64,000 nt of DNA from Beta vulgaris subsp. vulgaris (lineage: Eukaryota > Streptophyta > Magnoliopsida > Caryophyllales > Amaranthaceae), in assembly GCF_026745355.1 (NCBI RefSeq), contig NC_079210.1, positions 16,662,922-16,726,921 of the forward strand, written 5' to 3'. Of this stretch, positions 9,387-20,014 are shown piece after piece. The translations under genes and the position numbers were made by a program. The notes under the pieces are model-generated. The model was not told the origin of the DNA. It did not search any database and saw nothing but the letters and a program-made list of their open reading frames with translations. Numbering within the stretch: the stretch's first letter is position 1; every line of letters starts with the position of its first letter.

Positions 9387-10730
9387 TTAGATGAAATACT
9401 TCTTTAAATTGTCTGCATTCCAGGGTCGGGCGAGTGGGATGCCTTCTGGTGACTCGAGTCGGTATGTCCTGGGTTTGACCTCAGCAACAACCTTATAAGG
9501 TCCATCCCACTTTGGCCCGAGCTTCCCTTTGAGGTGGGTAAGGCCAGTGGCTTCCACTTTCCTCACCACCCAATCCCCGACTGAGATGGGACGAGCTTTG
9601 ACTCGCTGGTTGAACTGTCTTGCCACTCGTAGCTTGTTGTGAATGGATCTCAGCAAAGCGTTGCCCCTCGTTTCGGGAAGGAGGTCGAGATTGACCAGTT
9701 TTTCTTCCTCGCTCTGCTCGTAATCGTAGAACGTCATTCTCGGGGATGGTATCCCGACTTCCACATGGAGGACTACTTCACTTCCATATACCAAGTTGAA
9801 GGGGGTTTGGCCTGTTGCCTCCTTCACTGTAGTTCGTGCCGACCATAGGACTCTCGGGAGGTCATCAATCCAGCTCCCCTTAGCTCCCTCCAGTGATTTC
9901 TTTATCTCGTTCAGTACTATCTTGTTAGCGGCCTCTGCCTGGCCATTCGACTGGGGTTGGGAAACTGCCGAGAATCTTGTTTGAATGCCAAACCTTGAAC
10001 AGTATTCCCGAGTGGGTCCACTGTTGAACTGCCTTCCATTGTCCGAAATAAGAGTTTTAGGAACCCCGAAACGAGTGATGATGTTTCTCCTTATGAAATT
10101 CTGCAGTTTTTTACCCGTTATGGATGCCAACGGCTCCGCCTCCACCCACTTTGTGAAATAGTCGATGGCTACCAGCAGAAATCTCCTTTGTCCCGAAGCT
10201 GCTGGGAAGGGGCCTATCAGGTCCATTCCCCACTTATCAAATGGGAGAACAGCTTGGATGGTGGTGAGCTGATTGGTTGGGCCCCGAGGAATATCCCCAT
10301 GGAGTTGACAGTTAGGGAATTACCTAACCAGGCCCTCTGCATCGTTTTTTAGAGTTGGCCAATAGTATCCGGCCCTTAGAGCCTTCCCAGCTATAGTCCT
10401 GGCCCCCTGATGGCTGCTGCAAGCTCCTTCATGTATTTCCCTCAGAATATAATTGCCCTCGAATAGAGTCACGCATTTTAGCAGCGGGTGCGTGTAGGAC
10501 TTCTTGTACAAATGGCCTTCATGCCAGATGAACCATCCCGCCTTCCTTTTAAGGGCTTCAGCCTCCTTCTCATCCATGGGTAAGAACCCATCCCGGAGAT
10601 ACCCTATGATCTCTGCCATCCAAGTGTCGATGCGGTTCAAGGTACGTACCTCAAGAGAATTGATGGTCGGTTGATCGAGGACTTCCCAAATGATGCTCCG
10701 AGGGGCCAGTTCTTCTGCTGAACTGGCCAT
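9387..10730 (-). pseudogene. Tat integrase (zinc finger, DDE core, C-terminal domain)
   Basis: On the minus strand 10730-10320 ends in the zinc-binding part ('HEGACSSHQGA', then 'YYWPTLKND'); a TAA stop at about 10320 follows and the first Cys of the expected CxxC is replaced by Phe. The catalytic core continues at 10226: 'VAIDYFTKWVEAE' (first Asp), 'TLISDNGRQF' (second Asp), 'SNGQAEAANK' (Glu). The C-terminal part 'GDWVVRKVEATG' through 'GPKWDGPYKV' is the usual DNA-binding segment, and the frame stops at 9387 after 'NADNLKKYFI'. It joins element cDNA to the chromosome. The in-frame stop and damaged zinc site mark it as inactive. No chromodomain is seen, as expected for Tat. Confidence 0.85.
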
Positions 10731-11419
10731 ACGGGCTAAGGAATCAGCCTGTTGGTTCTCGGATCGAGGGAAATGTAGGATTTTGAATGAGGTTAACTTC
10801 TGGATAAGTTGTCAGGTCTTGTTGAGGTACATCCTCATTTTATCCTCCTTAGCTTCATACTCCCCCGAGACCTGCCCCACTATCAGTTGGGAGTCCAACT
10901 TCGCCAGTATCTTCTGAGCCCCTGCTGTGATGCAAATTTGTAGAACCAAAATCAATGCTTCATACTCGGCCTCGTTATTTGAGGCGAGAAAGTCAAACTT
11001 CACAGCATACTCCATCTTGTCCCCGACAGAGGGTATGATGACCAGTCCGGCCCCGCTTCCCGACTTGGTTGCAGAATCATCTACTTGTAACTCCCACAAC
11101 TCCCTTATTTCAATGTCCTCCGGGCGAGAGCAACATTCACTATGAAATCCGCTAAAGCCTGCGCCTTGATTGCCCGGCGAGGCTCATACTCCAACCCGTA
11201 ATCGGCCAGCTGGTCGGACCACTCAGTCATTCTGGTCGAATGAATTCTGTTCTCGATTAGCTTCCTGATCGGTTGTCCGGTTAGTACAATGATCGGATGT
11301 GCTTGAAAATACGGCTTCAACTTTCTGCTCGCCATAACCAGAGCGAACACCATCTTCTCAGCCTTGCTATACCTCGACTCTGCCCCTCGGTATGCGTGGC
11401 TGATGAAGTAGACGGGGTG
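10731..11419 (-). pseudogene. Two RNase H domains of the Tat polyprotein
   Basis: Directly after the polymerase there is a standard retroelement RNase H end ('SRYSKAEKMVFALV', 'LTGQPIRKLIENR', 11353-11105). It is followed by a second RNase H-like domain (11099-10812) with 'LQVDDSATKSGSGAG', 'NNEAEYEALI' and 'LDSQLIVGQVSGEY', which supply the expected acidic residues, and then 'SENQQADSLARMAS'. The second domain corresponds to the additional RNase H reported for Tat-lineage elements. Stops interrupt the frame at about 11419, near 11100 and near 10810. The enzyme removes RNA from the RNA:DNA hybrid during reverse transcription. Confidence 0.8.
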
Positions 11420-12818
11420 TTAAGCTGCTTCCCTTTCTACTACCAACACCGCGCTGAGCGCATGCTCTAATACTGAGAGGTATATATAAACAGTCTCTCC
11501 CGGCAAGGGAGATATGAGTTTTGGCAGCGTTGTTAAGTTTTGCTTTAATTGCTGAAACGCTTCTTCAGCCTCCTTATCCCAATCAAACTCTTTTCTTTTT
11601 AGGGCCCTAGAAAATAGCAAGTTTTTGTCGTCCGATCGGGACAGAAAGCGCCCCAATGCTGCAAGGCACCCCATCAGCCTTTGCACTTCCCGAACGTTAC
11701 TGGGCGATGACATGCTCAGCACGGCGTTGATCTTGTCGGGGTTTGCCTCTATGCCCCTTTCATCTACTAGGAACCCCAAACACTTGCCTCCTGTCACCCC
11801 GAATACGCACTTCTTGGGGTTCAACTTCATGCCATGGCGCCTGAGTGTCGCCAATGTTTCTCTTAGGTCGCTCACATGATCCATTTTCTTCTTGCTCTTG
11901 ACGATCATGTCCTCCACATATACTTCATTATTTCTCCCGAGTTGCTCTACAAAGACCTTGTTTATGGTTCTTTGATATGTGGCCCCTGCATTCTTTAGCC
12001 CGAAGGGCATCATTCTGTAGCAGTATACGCCTTGGGCCGTGATAAAGGCAGTATGGACTCGGTCCTTTTCGCCATGGGGATCTGATGATATCCCGCGTTG
12101 GCGTCCATAAAGCTGAGCAACTCGTGACCCGCCGTGGAGTCGACTACTCTGTCGATCTTCGGGAGGGGATGGTTGTCTTTAGGGCATGATTTGTTTAGAT
12201 CTGTGAAGTCGACGCACATGCGCCAAGCTCCATTGGCCTTCTTTACCAAGACCACATTAGCCAACCATTCAGTATATTGACATTCTTTAATAATTCCCGC
12301 CTCTAGCAGCTTCTTTACTTCTTCCGCAGCTGCGGGTTCCTCTCGGGACCCTGATGTCTGAGTTTTTTCTTGATGGGACGGAACCCTTCTTTGATATTCA
12401 GCTCGTGAGAGGCAAAGTCGGGGTTCAGCCCTTGCATGTCAGAAGCCGAATAAGCAAATACATCCTTGAATTTTTTCAAGGCCTGAATCAGTTGATCCTT
12501 GATCTCGGGATTGAGGTTTGAGCCAATCCTCAACGTATGCCCGACTTCTGGCTCTATCACAACCTCTTCGACCTCCTCCACGGGTCGGGGTCGTTCATAG
12601 TACTTGGGGTTTTCAGATATGTATACCTCGAGTCCCGTGGGGGTTTCTGCTGGTTCTTCTCTCTTTCTCTTCTTTTCCTTCTTCTCCTCGGGTGCCCTTG
12701 TTCGGAAGCTGTTGATGTAACACTCCCGGGCTGTTTGCTGGTCGCCATATATCTTCCCGACTTGCCCATCGTTAGTTTCATACTGGAGCAGCAGCTGATA
12801 TACCGAGATGGCAGCCAA
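11420..12818 (-). pseudogene. Tat protease end and reverse transcriptase
   Basis: Starts at 12818 with the last part of protease and its linker ('GDQQTARECYINS'), then 'ELNIKEGFRPIKKK' before the polymerase. Reverse transcriptase motifs: 'WRMCVDFTDLNKSCPKD', 'LLSFMDANAGYHQI', then a frameshift near 12075, 'MMPFGLKNAGATYQR', and the active-site motif as YVEDM (codons near 11909-11920) where YVDDM is usual, so one catalytic Asp is Glu. The thumb and connection follow ('KCLGFLVDERGI'). The first part of protease, with its DTG/DSG site, is missing because the 5' LTR begins three bases upstream of this frame. Confidence 0.88.
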
Positions 12819-12820
12819 AC

Positions 12821-13269
12821 TGTTTCTGCCTCGAAACTAGTCAAAAGAGTGATGTGTTTAGGGTGAGAGTCAAATCCCGAGTTAGGTTAGAATCCCGAGT
12901 CTTGTGATCGCCAATCCTGCAAAACAAGGAAAAATTGCCCGGGGGTGTTCCCGGGAAAGCCCCTCCGACGCTCAAGTTAGTTGAGATTGAGGTAGAGAGA
13001 GAAAGTAATCCAGTCTAGAGAGAGATGCTCTGGTTTTGTTAGGTGAGAATTGAATACTTGTTCATTGATGGACTGTTGGATTTATAGTGTTGGGATTCCC
13101 AGACAAAAACCCTTTTTGGGTGCATCCCAATACCTAGGGAGCCACCACCTTTTTAAGGTAATTAGCTTTTGTTCCCCAAAAGCTGGTGAATCTTCCTTGG
13201 TATGTAAAACTTAGGCCTTAGGTGAAGTGCCTTTTGTTATTTTATTGGGTCATGCCATGGGCCCAAACA
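12821..13269 (-). repeat. 5' LTR of the Tat element
   Basis: 449 bp, matching 1179-1633, and followed by the target duplication AAGTA (13270-13274). On the element strand an LTR should be followed by a TGG primer binding site and a leader. Here the LTR is followed at once by protease coding sequence, so an internal deletion ends exactly, or almost exactly, at the LTR border. Confidence 0.9.
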
Positions 13270-13274
13270 AAGTA

Positions 13275-14058
13275 GATGGAGATAACCAAATAGCTTTTGA
13301 TATAGCTAACTCAAATAACCAGTATGATTTAATATGAAGGGACAAGGTATTAATCATGAGAGGCCAAATAGTTCAGGTAGTTGCTCAGACCCATTTTCAA
13401 AAATTGAACACTGATCAAACATATCATCCACACTATGCAGCCAAGTAGTGTTTTTTTAGTTGAAGTTATAGATGAGCGTGTCAATGAGCTTCTTCTTCCT
13501 GGTCTTGAATGGCTACTATTCGATTGCGCAGTTGAGAGCTGATACAACCATGAGTGAAGTTAAGCAAATATTCAAAATAGCAAGGAACAGTTAAGACTTG
13601 AGAGCATCTACTTAATAGCATGAAACCATGCTGTCATCAAGGTAGAATATGGAACAATTTCACAAGAGTAGATCGATTTATCAAGTTCTGGAACTTACAT
13701 AATGTATAAATGAATTCATTAGCAATACTCTAGATTTAAACATACTCTATGTCAAGCAATATAGATAACCTAGTATGCAACCCTCGATGAATTGATGATA
13801 GTAAGCCATATACATATCAAGCTACGACCTAGCAGTTCGATTTGCAGTAATTTCCACGTCTAGAGCGTCAGTATCTTCCATGTTATAATCCGCAGCACAT
13901 GTTTCAAGCAGGTCAAAATTTCAAACAACTAGAAATGATGAAGTTTAATAAGCCAAGCACATAGGGAACTAGGTTAGGCGATTTTTGCCCCAGTGAGACT
14001 TATAGCTAAAATATCCTCTTGAAACAATGACACGAGTCACAAGTAAATCTAATCCTAG
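13275..14058. other. Flank between the Tat and copia elements
   Basis: AT-rich sequence without a supported gene. Two minus-strand stretches (about 13360-13560 and 13838-13925) translate into short coherent-looking peptides but contain stops and match no family I recognise. They could be decayed exons of the locus to which the chaperonin-like exon at 19183-19260 belongs. No repeat is shared with the rest of the window. Confidence 0.4.
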
Positions 14059-14192
14059 TATTAGAGTAACATTATATGTAAAAGGATAGAATGGTCTTTT
14101 ATTAGTCATAGATCTGTATTGTAAACTCTATATATATTGAATGTCAGGGTTAGCCTAATCAGGTTAACACAATTATTCTCCACACTTGTACA
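14059..14192 (+). repeat. 5' LTR of the copia element
   Basis: 134 bp, 'tattagagtaacattat' to 'cacacttgtaca', nearly identical to 19039-19172. It contains 'actctatatatatt' (about 14128) as a TATA-like element. The two bases before the alignable start are AG here and TG at the 3' copy, so the original LTR may have started with TG two bases earlier. A primer-site-like AGGTATCACAGC follows at 14193. Confidence 0.85.
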
Positions 14193-14258
14193 AGGTATCA
14201 CAGCTTATGTTTTTCTAAAAAAAAAAATTCCTCTCCAAAATAAATTTTATTTTTTTCA

Positions 14259-15690
14259 ATGGATCTTTTGACCCATGCTTCCGCCCCACCGATCGCTTCC
14301 CCGCAGCTACCCCCGTCGTTGACCTTCGGTCAGCCGTTGCCACCGCCGGCGGCAACCAACGCTACATCGCACCCCTTCACGTCGTATTTTACGCCGCCAG
14401 CGACGGACTCCTTCTCCTCGCCTTTCCTTGGATTTGCCTCGACGTTCCACCCCGCCCGGTCGCCAGCGTCCACGTCGCGCACGCCGCCTCGCTTCCTGCC
14501 GGGCTTTGCCACCCCATATGCGCCGACGACCACCGTCGGGTTTAGTTAGTCTTTGACCCCGTCGCCATCCTCTTCTTCGTTTGCTTTACCGCAAATCTCT
14601 GCCCCTAATTTCAGTAATTTGGTAACTATCACCCTCTCTTCCCATGAGGATTATTTGTTGTGGAAAACATAGATTACTTGTTTGCTTCTTTCACATCAAC
14701 TGCTTGGTATGGTTGATGGCACTATTTCCATTCCTCCTGCTACTATTATTGATGAACGTGGTATTTCAATTCCTAATGTTTAATTCTATGAATATTAGTA
14801 TGTTGATCAAAAAATAAAATCATGGATTTTTGCCACATTGTCTAGAGACGTTTTTGTGGATGTGCATGATTTATCTACTTCTGTGAAAATTTGGACACAT
14901 TTACAAACTAGGTTTATCCATGCTCATATGGCTAGATCAATGGAATTGAAGGGACGTTTAACTCATATTAAAAAGATTGTTTCCCAGTCTATGGATGGTA
15001 TTTTACGTGAGATTAAGGTGATTGTTGATTCCCTTGCTGTCATTCAGTGTCCTGTGTCGAACCAGGATTTATTACAGTATACACTTTTTGGTCTGGATCG
15101 TGATTCTGAATATGATCACATTGTCACTACTTTGCTGCATTACCCGTTCCCTCTTAGTTTTGATGATTTGCGCCCTAAGTTGCTCTTGCATGAACAACGT
15201 TTGATAAATTCGAAGGATGGATCTAATTCCTCCTCTCATCATGCCTTAGTAGTTTTTCAGTCTTCTAGGCCTGGTTCTAGTTCTCGCTCCAAGTCTAATT
15301 CAGGAGGGAGGAATAGGGGAAGAAACAACTGAAATCGTGGGGGTAACAATAATCGAACTTAGAATAATCGTGGTAATGGTGGTGGCAATGGGGGTAATAA
15401 TGATTCTCATGGGTCTAGAAACAACAACAACAACAACAATGCTAATCGGGGACGCACCTATAGTATGTCTTGCATAGATTATATTACAAATGATTTGTCT
15501 TCCGGAGGGAGTAATTCATCAAGTAGCAATATAAACTCTGCCCCTACTTCCGATACTTGTGGTTTATGTTGGTTTCCAGGTCATGAAGCTGCATATTGTC
15601 CTGAACGATTCAATTCCAGATTTGTTCCCTCTTCCTCTGAAAGTGTCACTCGAGCCTTAGCTGCACTGTATGTTGGTGGTGAAGCTAATG
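14259..15690 (+). pseudogene. Copia gag with zinc knuckle
   Basis: One reading frame from the ATG at 14259, interrupted by in-frame stops at 14547, about 14670, about 14782 and 14790, 15330 (TGA) and about 15360 (TAG). The N-terminal part is Pro/Ser/Ala-rich. The gag fold follows ('SSHEDYLLWKT', 'LLGMVDGTISIPP', 'LQTRFIHAHMARSMELKG', 'PFPLSFDDLRPKLLLHEQR'), then a Gly/Asn-rich stretch and the CCHC knuckle 'CGLCWFPGHEAAYC' (about 15558-15600). Gag forms the virus-like particle in which reverse transcription occurs. Frame continuity over 1.3 kb despite six stops shows decay by point mutation. Confidence 0.8.
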
Positions 15691-16760
15691 ATTCAGTCTG
15701 GTACACGGATTCGGGAGCTACATCTCACATGACTCCACAAGATGGTAAGTTTTCTGCTAAAACTCCTTATACTGGGTCTAGTTCTGTTGTAGTTGGTAAT
15801 GGTACCTTACTCCCTATTAAAAGCACTGGTAAGTTAACCTTAAAAACTATAAGTCGTCCCCTTAGTTGTCAGTTTACAAGTTGTGTCAAGAAAATTATTG
15901 TGTTGTGAGTATTAATAAAAAAATTATTTCTGTTAAGGACCAGACAACGAGGGAGGTTCTGCTTCAGGGATCCAGTAAGCAAGGTGTCTACCTGCTTCAG
16001 CCTATTGTTGTCCCTTCTGAGTCTTCAGTTCCTGCTATCCTGGCCACTAAGGAGTCGGGTGACGTTTGGCATGCTCGTCTGGGTCATACCTCTTCTAGCA
16101 TTTTAGGATCTTTATGTTCAAATAAATCACTCACATGTACTTCTAAGTTTCATGATAATTGTGTTAGATGTAAGTTAAGAAAGATAATCGTTTACCTTTT
16201 GATTCAGTTGAACATATTTCTACATATCCATTATATCAAATTCACAGTGATCTTTGGCAATCTCCCGTTTTGTCAAATCAATTATTTCGTTATTATGTTG
16301 TGTTTGTTGATGATTTTTCGCGATATTCATGGATTTATCCCTTGCGTCGAAAATCAGAAGCTTATTCTAAATTTCTTATGTTTCAAAAGATGGTTGAAAA
16401 TCTATTTAATTGCAAAATTAAAATATTTCAAAGTGATGGAGGAATGGAGTTTGATAATTCTCCTCTTCTACAACATTTTCGTGATAATGGCATAATTTTT
16501 CAAAAATCTTTTTCCCATACTCCAGCTCAAAACGGTGTTGCATAACGCAAACATCGTCATACCACTGAAATGACTCGTACTATGATAATTCATTCTGATA
16601 TTCCTGCTGAATTTCGTTTTGATGCATACACTGCCACCTCCACTATCAATAGATTGCCCAGCTCGGTTTTAGGGGGTGTTTCACCTTTTGAAAAATTATT
16701 TCATCGTCCCCCTACTCATCATTTTTTGAAAACATTTGGTCGTGAATGCTCCCCTTCTTG
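15691..16760 (+). pseudogene. Copia protease and integrase remnants
   Basis: Protease active site 'VWYTDSGATSHM' near 15700. After a frame change near 15900, 'VWHARLGHTSS' and 'CVRCKL' give the HHCC zinc-binding part (about 16060-16175). The integrase core follows in another frame: 'YVVFVDDFSRYSWIYP', 'KIFQSDGGMEF' and 'SFSHTPAQNGVA', then a stop where the catalytic Glu/Arg region continues as 'KHRHTTEM'. The last part is 'AYTATSTINRLPS' and 'PFEKLFHRPPTH'. At least two frameshifts and one stop are visible. The domains match plant copia integrase in order and spacing. Confidence 0.8.
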
Positions 16761-17587
16761 AATTATAAAAATTACAAACTACAACCTAAGTCTATAACAT
16801 GTGTTTTTATTGGATATGCACTGAATTATAAAGGGTATCGTTGTTTTGATCCTACTACAAAGTCTTCACTAGTCCTCCTGCTCTTTTTCATGAACATAAG
16901 TTTTCGTATCGTACTTTGGCTGGTTCAGCGTCTTCTGTGCCTTATACCTCCCCCATGATCCTGACTCATGACTAGTCATCGAATAATGTAGCCTGTGTGG
17001 CTTCCGAGTCTCCTCATTCAATTCCTGACAGCCCTACGGCTGCCTTTGCCCTTGACCCGCAGAGCCGACCTGATGCTAGTGCTCGCTCTCCCCCTCGGCC
17101 TGCGTCGACTGGCCCTCCCCCCTCCCCTCTTTCCTCGTCTGTCGGGCGCGCTGAGCGTTCTTCTCGGCCTCCCGTTTCGCCCACGCCCAGCTCGGCTGGG
17201 GCCGTTTGTTTCCCCTTGGATGCTGGCTCGCCAGCTTCCCCCCTGATACTCCTGGCACGACTGCTGGCTCCCCAACCTTCGTTGGCCCAGCATCCGCATC
17301 TGCTGCCCATGCGTCGTCACTCGTACCGCCTCCTAGTCCCGTGTCTACTCCTCCTCCTTCGCCATCTAGTCCTGTGTCATCCCCCACTCCCCTTCCTTGT
17401 TCTTCTTCCGTCGTTGTAAATCGTCATCCCATGGTAACTCGTCTGAAGGATGGTGTGTCTAAGCCTCACGTCTTACTGAACTTAAACACTGAAATTATAG
17501 AGTCTGAACCTACTAATTTTTAACAAGGTTCTAAAGACTCACGTTGGTGTCAAGCTATGCTTGATGAATATATAGCTTTAACAAATA
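16761..17587 (+). pseudogene. Copia linker between integrase and reverse transcriptase
   Basis: Starts with the conserved 'CVFIGYALNYKGYRCFDP' region (about 16798-16855), then a long Pro/Ser/Ala-rich, GC-rich stretch (16990-17400), and finally 'VVNRHPMVTRLKDGVSKP' (about 17410-17465), the usual signpost before copia reverse transcriptase. The GC-richness differs sharply from the AT-rich neighbours but is normal for this low-complexity linker. Overlapping frames on the opposite strand are composition artefacts. Confidence 0.7.
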
Positions 17588-19036
17588 ATGACACAAGGGA
17601 GTTGGTACCTCGCAAATATGATAAGAATTTACTTGGTTGTAATTTATCGGATTAAATACAATTCTGCTGGTATTGTGGAGCGGTTCAAAGCCAGACTTGT
17701 CGTTTTTGGAAATCACCAGCAGGCAGGTATTGATTACTTTGAAACCTTTAGTCCTGTTGTTAAGCGTACTACTATTCGCTTAGTCCTTACTATTGTTGTT
17801 TTTCTAAAATGGTCCATTCGTCAATTTGATGTCAAAAATGCTTTTCTTCATGGTTTCCTTCATGAAGAGGTTTATATGTGTCAACCTCCAAGTTTTATTC
17901 ATCATCTAAACCTACTCATATTTGTCGTCTTCGTAAGTCCATTTATGGTCTGAAACAAGCTCCTAGAGCTTAGTTCTCTCGTTTCAACAATTTCCTATTA
18001 TCTATTGGTTTCAAGTGCAGTAGTTGTGACACTTCTATGTTCACACTTAAGTATCGTGGGAATCTTATCATTCTTCTATTATATGTTTGTGATATTGTCC
18101 TTACTGGTAGTAGTCCTCCTATTGTCACCAAATTCATTTATGTCCTTTCTTCTCAGTTTGCTATGAAGGATTTAGGGGATCTTCATTACTTCTTAGGTGT
18201 TCAGGTTATGCGTACTCCTTCTGGTTTATTTTTGTCACAAAATAAGTATGTTTCTGATTTACTCCGTAAATTTCATCTTCATACTGTAAAACCAGTTACC
18301 ACACCTGTTGTCTCTAAAGTAACATTGACTCTGCTTGATGGAGAACTTCTTGTTGATCCCACAGATTATCGTAGTATGGTTGGTGCATTGCAATACTTAA
18401 CTATGACTTGTCCAGATATTTCTTATTAATTGGTGTCTCAGTTTATGCATGCTCCTCGTACTACTCATCTTCATGTTGTGAAAAGAATTTTCAGATATCT
18501 GGAGGGCACATTGGATTTCGGTCTTTTCTTATATAGCAGTAATTCTCATACTGTTGTCATTGCCTACTCAGATGCAGATTGGGCAGGATGTCCTGACACG
18601 CGACATTCTGCTACTGGCTATGCTATTTTTCTTGGGAAGAATCTTATTTCCTGGGGTTCTAAAAAGCAACCTACTGTCTCTAAATCCTCCACTGAAGCTG
18701 AATATAGGGTTGTTGCCTACACAGCTGTAGAAACCATTTGGTTCAAGCAACTTCTTGCTGACATTGGTCATTTTCTTCGTCGTCATGTGATCGTCTATTG
18801 TGATAATGTCTCTGCTACTTATCTCACTGCCAATCCAGTTTATCAGGATCGTAGCAAACATATTGATGTCGATTATCACTTTGTTCAAGAAATGGTTGTC
18901 AAGGGAGGTCTTATTGTTCGACATGTACCTACACAGTTCATGTTGCAGATATTTTTACTAAGGGTCTATCTACTGACTTGTTTACTAGACATCGTATCAA
19001 TCTATCCGTTGCTTCACCTCGTAAAGATTGAGGGGG
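17588..19036 (+). pseudogene. Copia reverse transcriptase and RNase H
   Basis: Reverse transcriptase motifs: '[19 protein letters not shown]', '[16 protein letters not shown]', '[19 protein letters not shown]', 'YGLKQAPRA' followed by a stop, and 'LLLYVCDIVLTGSS' (near 18082), where YVDDI is expected, so one catalytic Asp is replaced by Cys. 'FAMKDLGDLHYFLGVQV' and 'YRSMVGALQYLTMTCPDI' follow. RNase H: 'YSDADWAGCPDTRHSATGY', 'SKSSTEAEYRVVAY', 'VYCDNVSATYLTANPV', 'DVDYHFVQEMV'. Stops occur near 17972 and 18427, and the C-terminus is frameshifted. It ends at the polypurine tract GAGGGGGTG before the 3' LTR. Confidence 0.85.
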
Positions 19037-19038
19037 TG

Positions 19039-19172
19039 TATTAGAGTAACATTATATGTAAAAGGATAGAATGGTCTTTTACTAGTCATAGGTTTGTATT
19101 GTAAACTCTATATATATGGAATGCTAGGGTTAGCTTAATCAGGTTAACACAGTTATTCTCCACACTTGTACA
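19039..19172 (+). repeat. 3' LTR of the copia element
   Basis: 134 bp with a handful of differences from 14059-14192, preceded by AGGGGGTG at 19031-19038. The flanking CCAAG is at 19173-19177. Confidence 0.85.
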
Positions 19173-19182
19173 CCAAGTATAC

Positions 19183-19260
19183 CTTTAGTCCGGCTCGGAT
19201 CTTATTCAGGATAAGAGTTGTCAAGGCCTCACTGTTGACATACATCTTCTGCGAACTTGC
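19183..19260 (-). pseudogene. Chaperonin-60-like exon fragment
   Basis: Read on the minus strand, 'FAEDV' and, after a one-base frameshift, 'NSEALTTLILNKIRAGLK' correspond to the segment of GroEL/HSP60 proteins just before the KAPGFG motif. The exon ends in AAG followed by GTATAC, a good plant splice donor, at 19182. The following exon (KAPGFG part) was not found in the window on the left side, where copia and Tat elements have inserted. Plant mitochondrial HSP60 is the nearest relative by memory. The frameshift and lack of further exons argue for a pseudogene or transposed fragment; a short chance similarity cannot be fully excluded. Confidence 0.5.
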
Positions 19261-19290
19261 TTGCACATGAAACCTAAATCATGTAAGGAG

Positions 19291-19994
19291 ATTGAAAAAC
19301 CTAAATCTTGCGGAGGAAATGAAGAAACATAAATCAGGTAAGCAGGACTAAATTATCAAAACCCTACGACTTTTAAATAAGTAAAACCAGCTCCTTTTAA
19401 TCAACTTGTTCTTTGTTATTACCACATGAAATTTCCTTGATTCTCTCTCCTCATTCTCTACCCTCTACAATTTCTCTGTCCTTTTTTCTCCATTGTTCAC
19501 TCCATTGAAAGTTCAAAAGCTCAATTACATTTGTCTACTTAAATTTTCCGCCTTTGATTTTGTGTTATTAAATGTCGTAAGCCAAAAATTCTTTTGTAGG
19601 CTTGTAGCCTATATCTTTAGCTATAATTAATGCACATGAAGACTTAGGTTTTAAAGGAATTATCTTATGAAGTTTGAAGGTGAACTAATGATTCATTGTA
19701 ATTCAATGTCTGAAAACGAAATAAAATGCACTACTCGCATCAGATATTCACAAGTATCACAACCGAAGTATAACACTAAAACAAGTATGCCTGATCAACT
19801 CAATCAACAAACTTGCCACATGAAATTGCAACTTCACACACATATGAAATTAATCTACACTTAGAAGTCAGAACAAATATTTCATAACTAAAACCAAACA
19901 TATTTGATCTCATAAATTCAAAAGATATGAAATTACAAAGTAAAAAGTAGCAAACCAAAACCTGAAAGAAAACCAGAGTGGTTCCAACCAACAG
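19291..19994. other. AT-rich stretch without recognised content
   Basis: No long open frame, no repeat and no RNA gene. A CT-rich piece near 19440-19520 ('ctctctcctcattctctaccctc') resembles a plant leader, but no gene follows it. It ends at the AAA target duplication (19995-19997) of the CACTA element. Confidence 0.45.
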
Positions 19995-20014
19995 AAACAC
20001 TAGTACAGAATTGT

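Larger units (their letters stand above)
1179..13269 (-). mobile_element. Defective Tat-lineage Ty3/gypsy LTR retrotransposon
   Basis: Two similar LTRs (1179-1633 and 12821-13269) with TGTTT...AAACA ends are flanked by the 5-bp duplication AAGTA (1174-1178 and 13270-13274). Genes lie on the minus strand in the Ty3 order protease end, reverse transcriptase, RNase H, second RNase H, integrase. The second RNase H domain and an additional ORF between pol and the 3' LTR are traits of the Tat lineage (Retand, Ogre and relatives). The coding part starts inside protease, three bases from the 5' LTR, so primer binding site, gag and most of protease are deleted. Pol has stops and a frameshift. The 3' non-coding region carries a 111-bp tandem repeat and two later LTR-element insertions. 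The element cannot move unaided. Confidence 0.9.
14059..19172 (+). mobile_element. Decayed Ty1/copia retrotransposon with very short LTRs
   Basis: Two 134-bp LTRs (14059-14192, 19039-19172) flank gag, protease, integrase, reverse transcriptase and RNase H in copia order on the plus strand. The sequence after the 5' LTR, AGGTATCACAGC, resembles the methionine-tRNA primer site TGGTATCAGAGC. GAGGGGGTG before the 3' LTR is the polypurine tract. Flanking CCTAG / CCAAG agree at four of five positions and are probably the eroded target duplication. Many in-frame stops and several frameshifts show that the copy is dead. If the chaperonin-like exon beside it is real, the element sits in an intron of that gene remnant. 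Confidence 0.9.

Noticed and set aside
13838..13925. Coherent minus-strand peptide near 13.9 kb
   Set aside because: Only about 30 codons between stops and no recognisable family; not enough to call an exon.
16995..17523. Several overlapping open frames on both strands at 17 kb
   Set aside because: They come from the GC-rich, Pro/Ser-coding linker of the copia polyprotein; only the plus frame consistent with flanking domains is meaningful.
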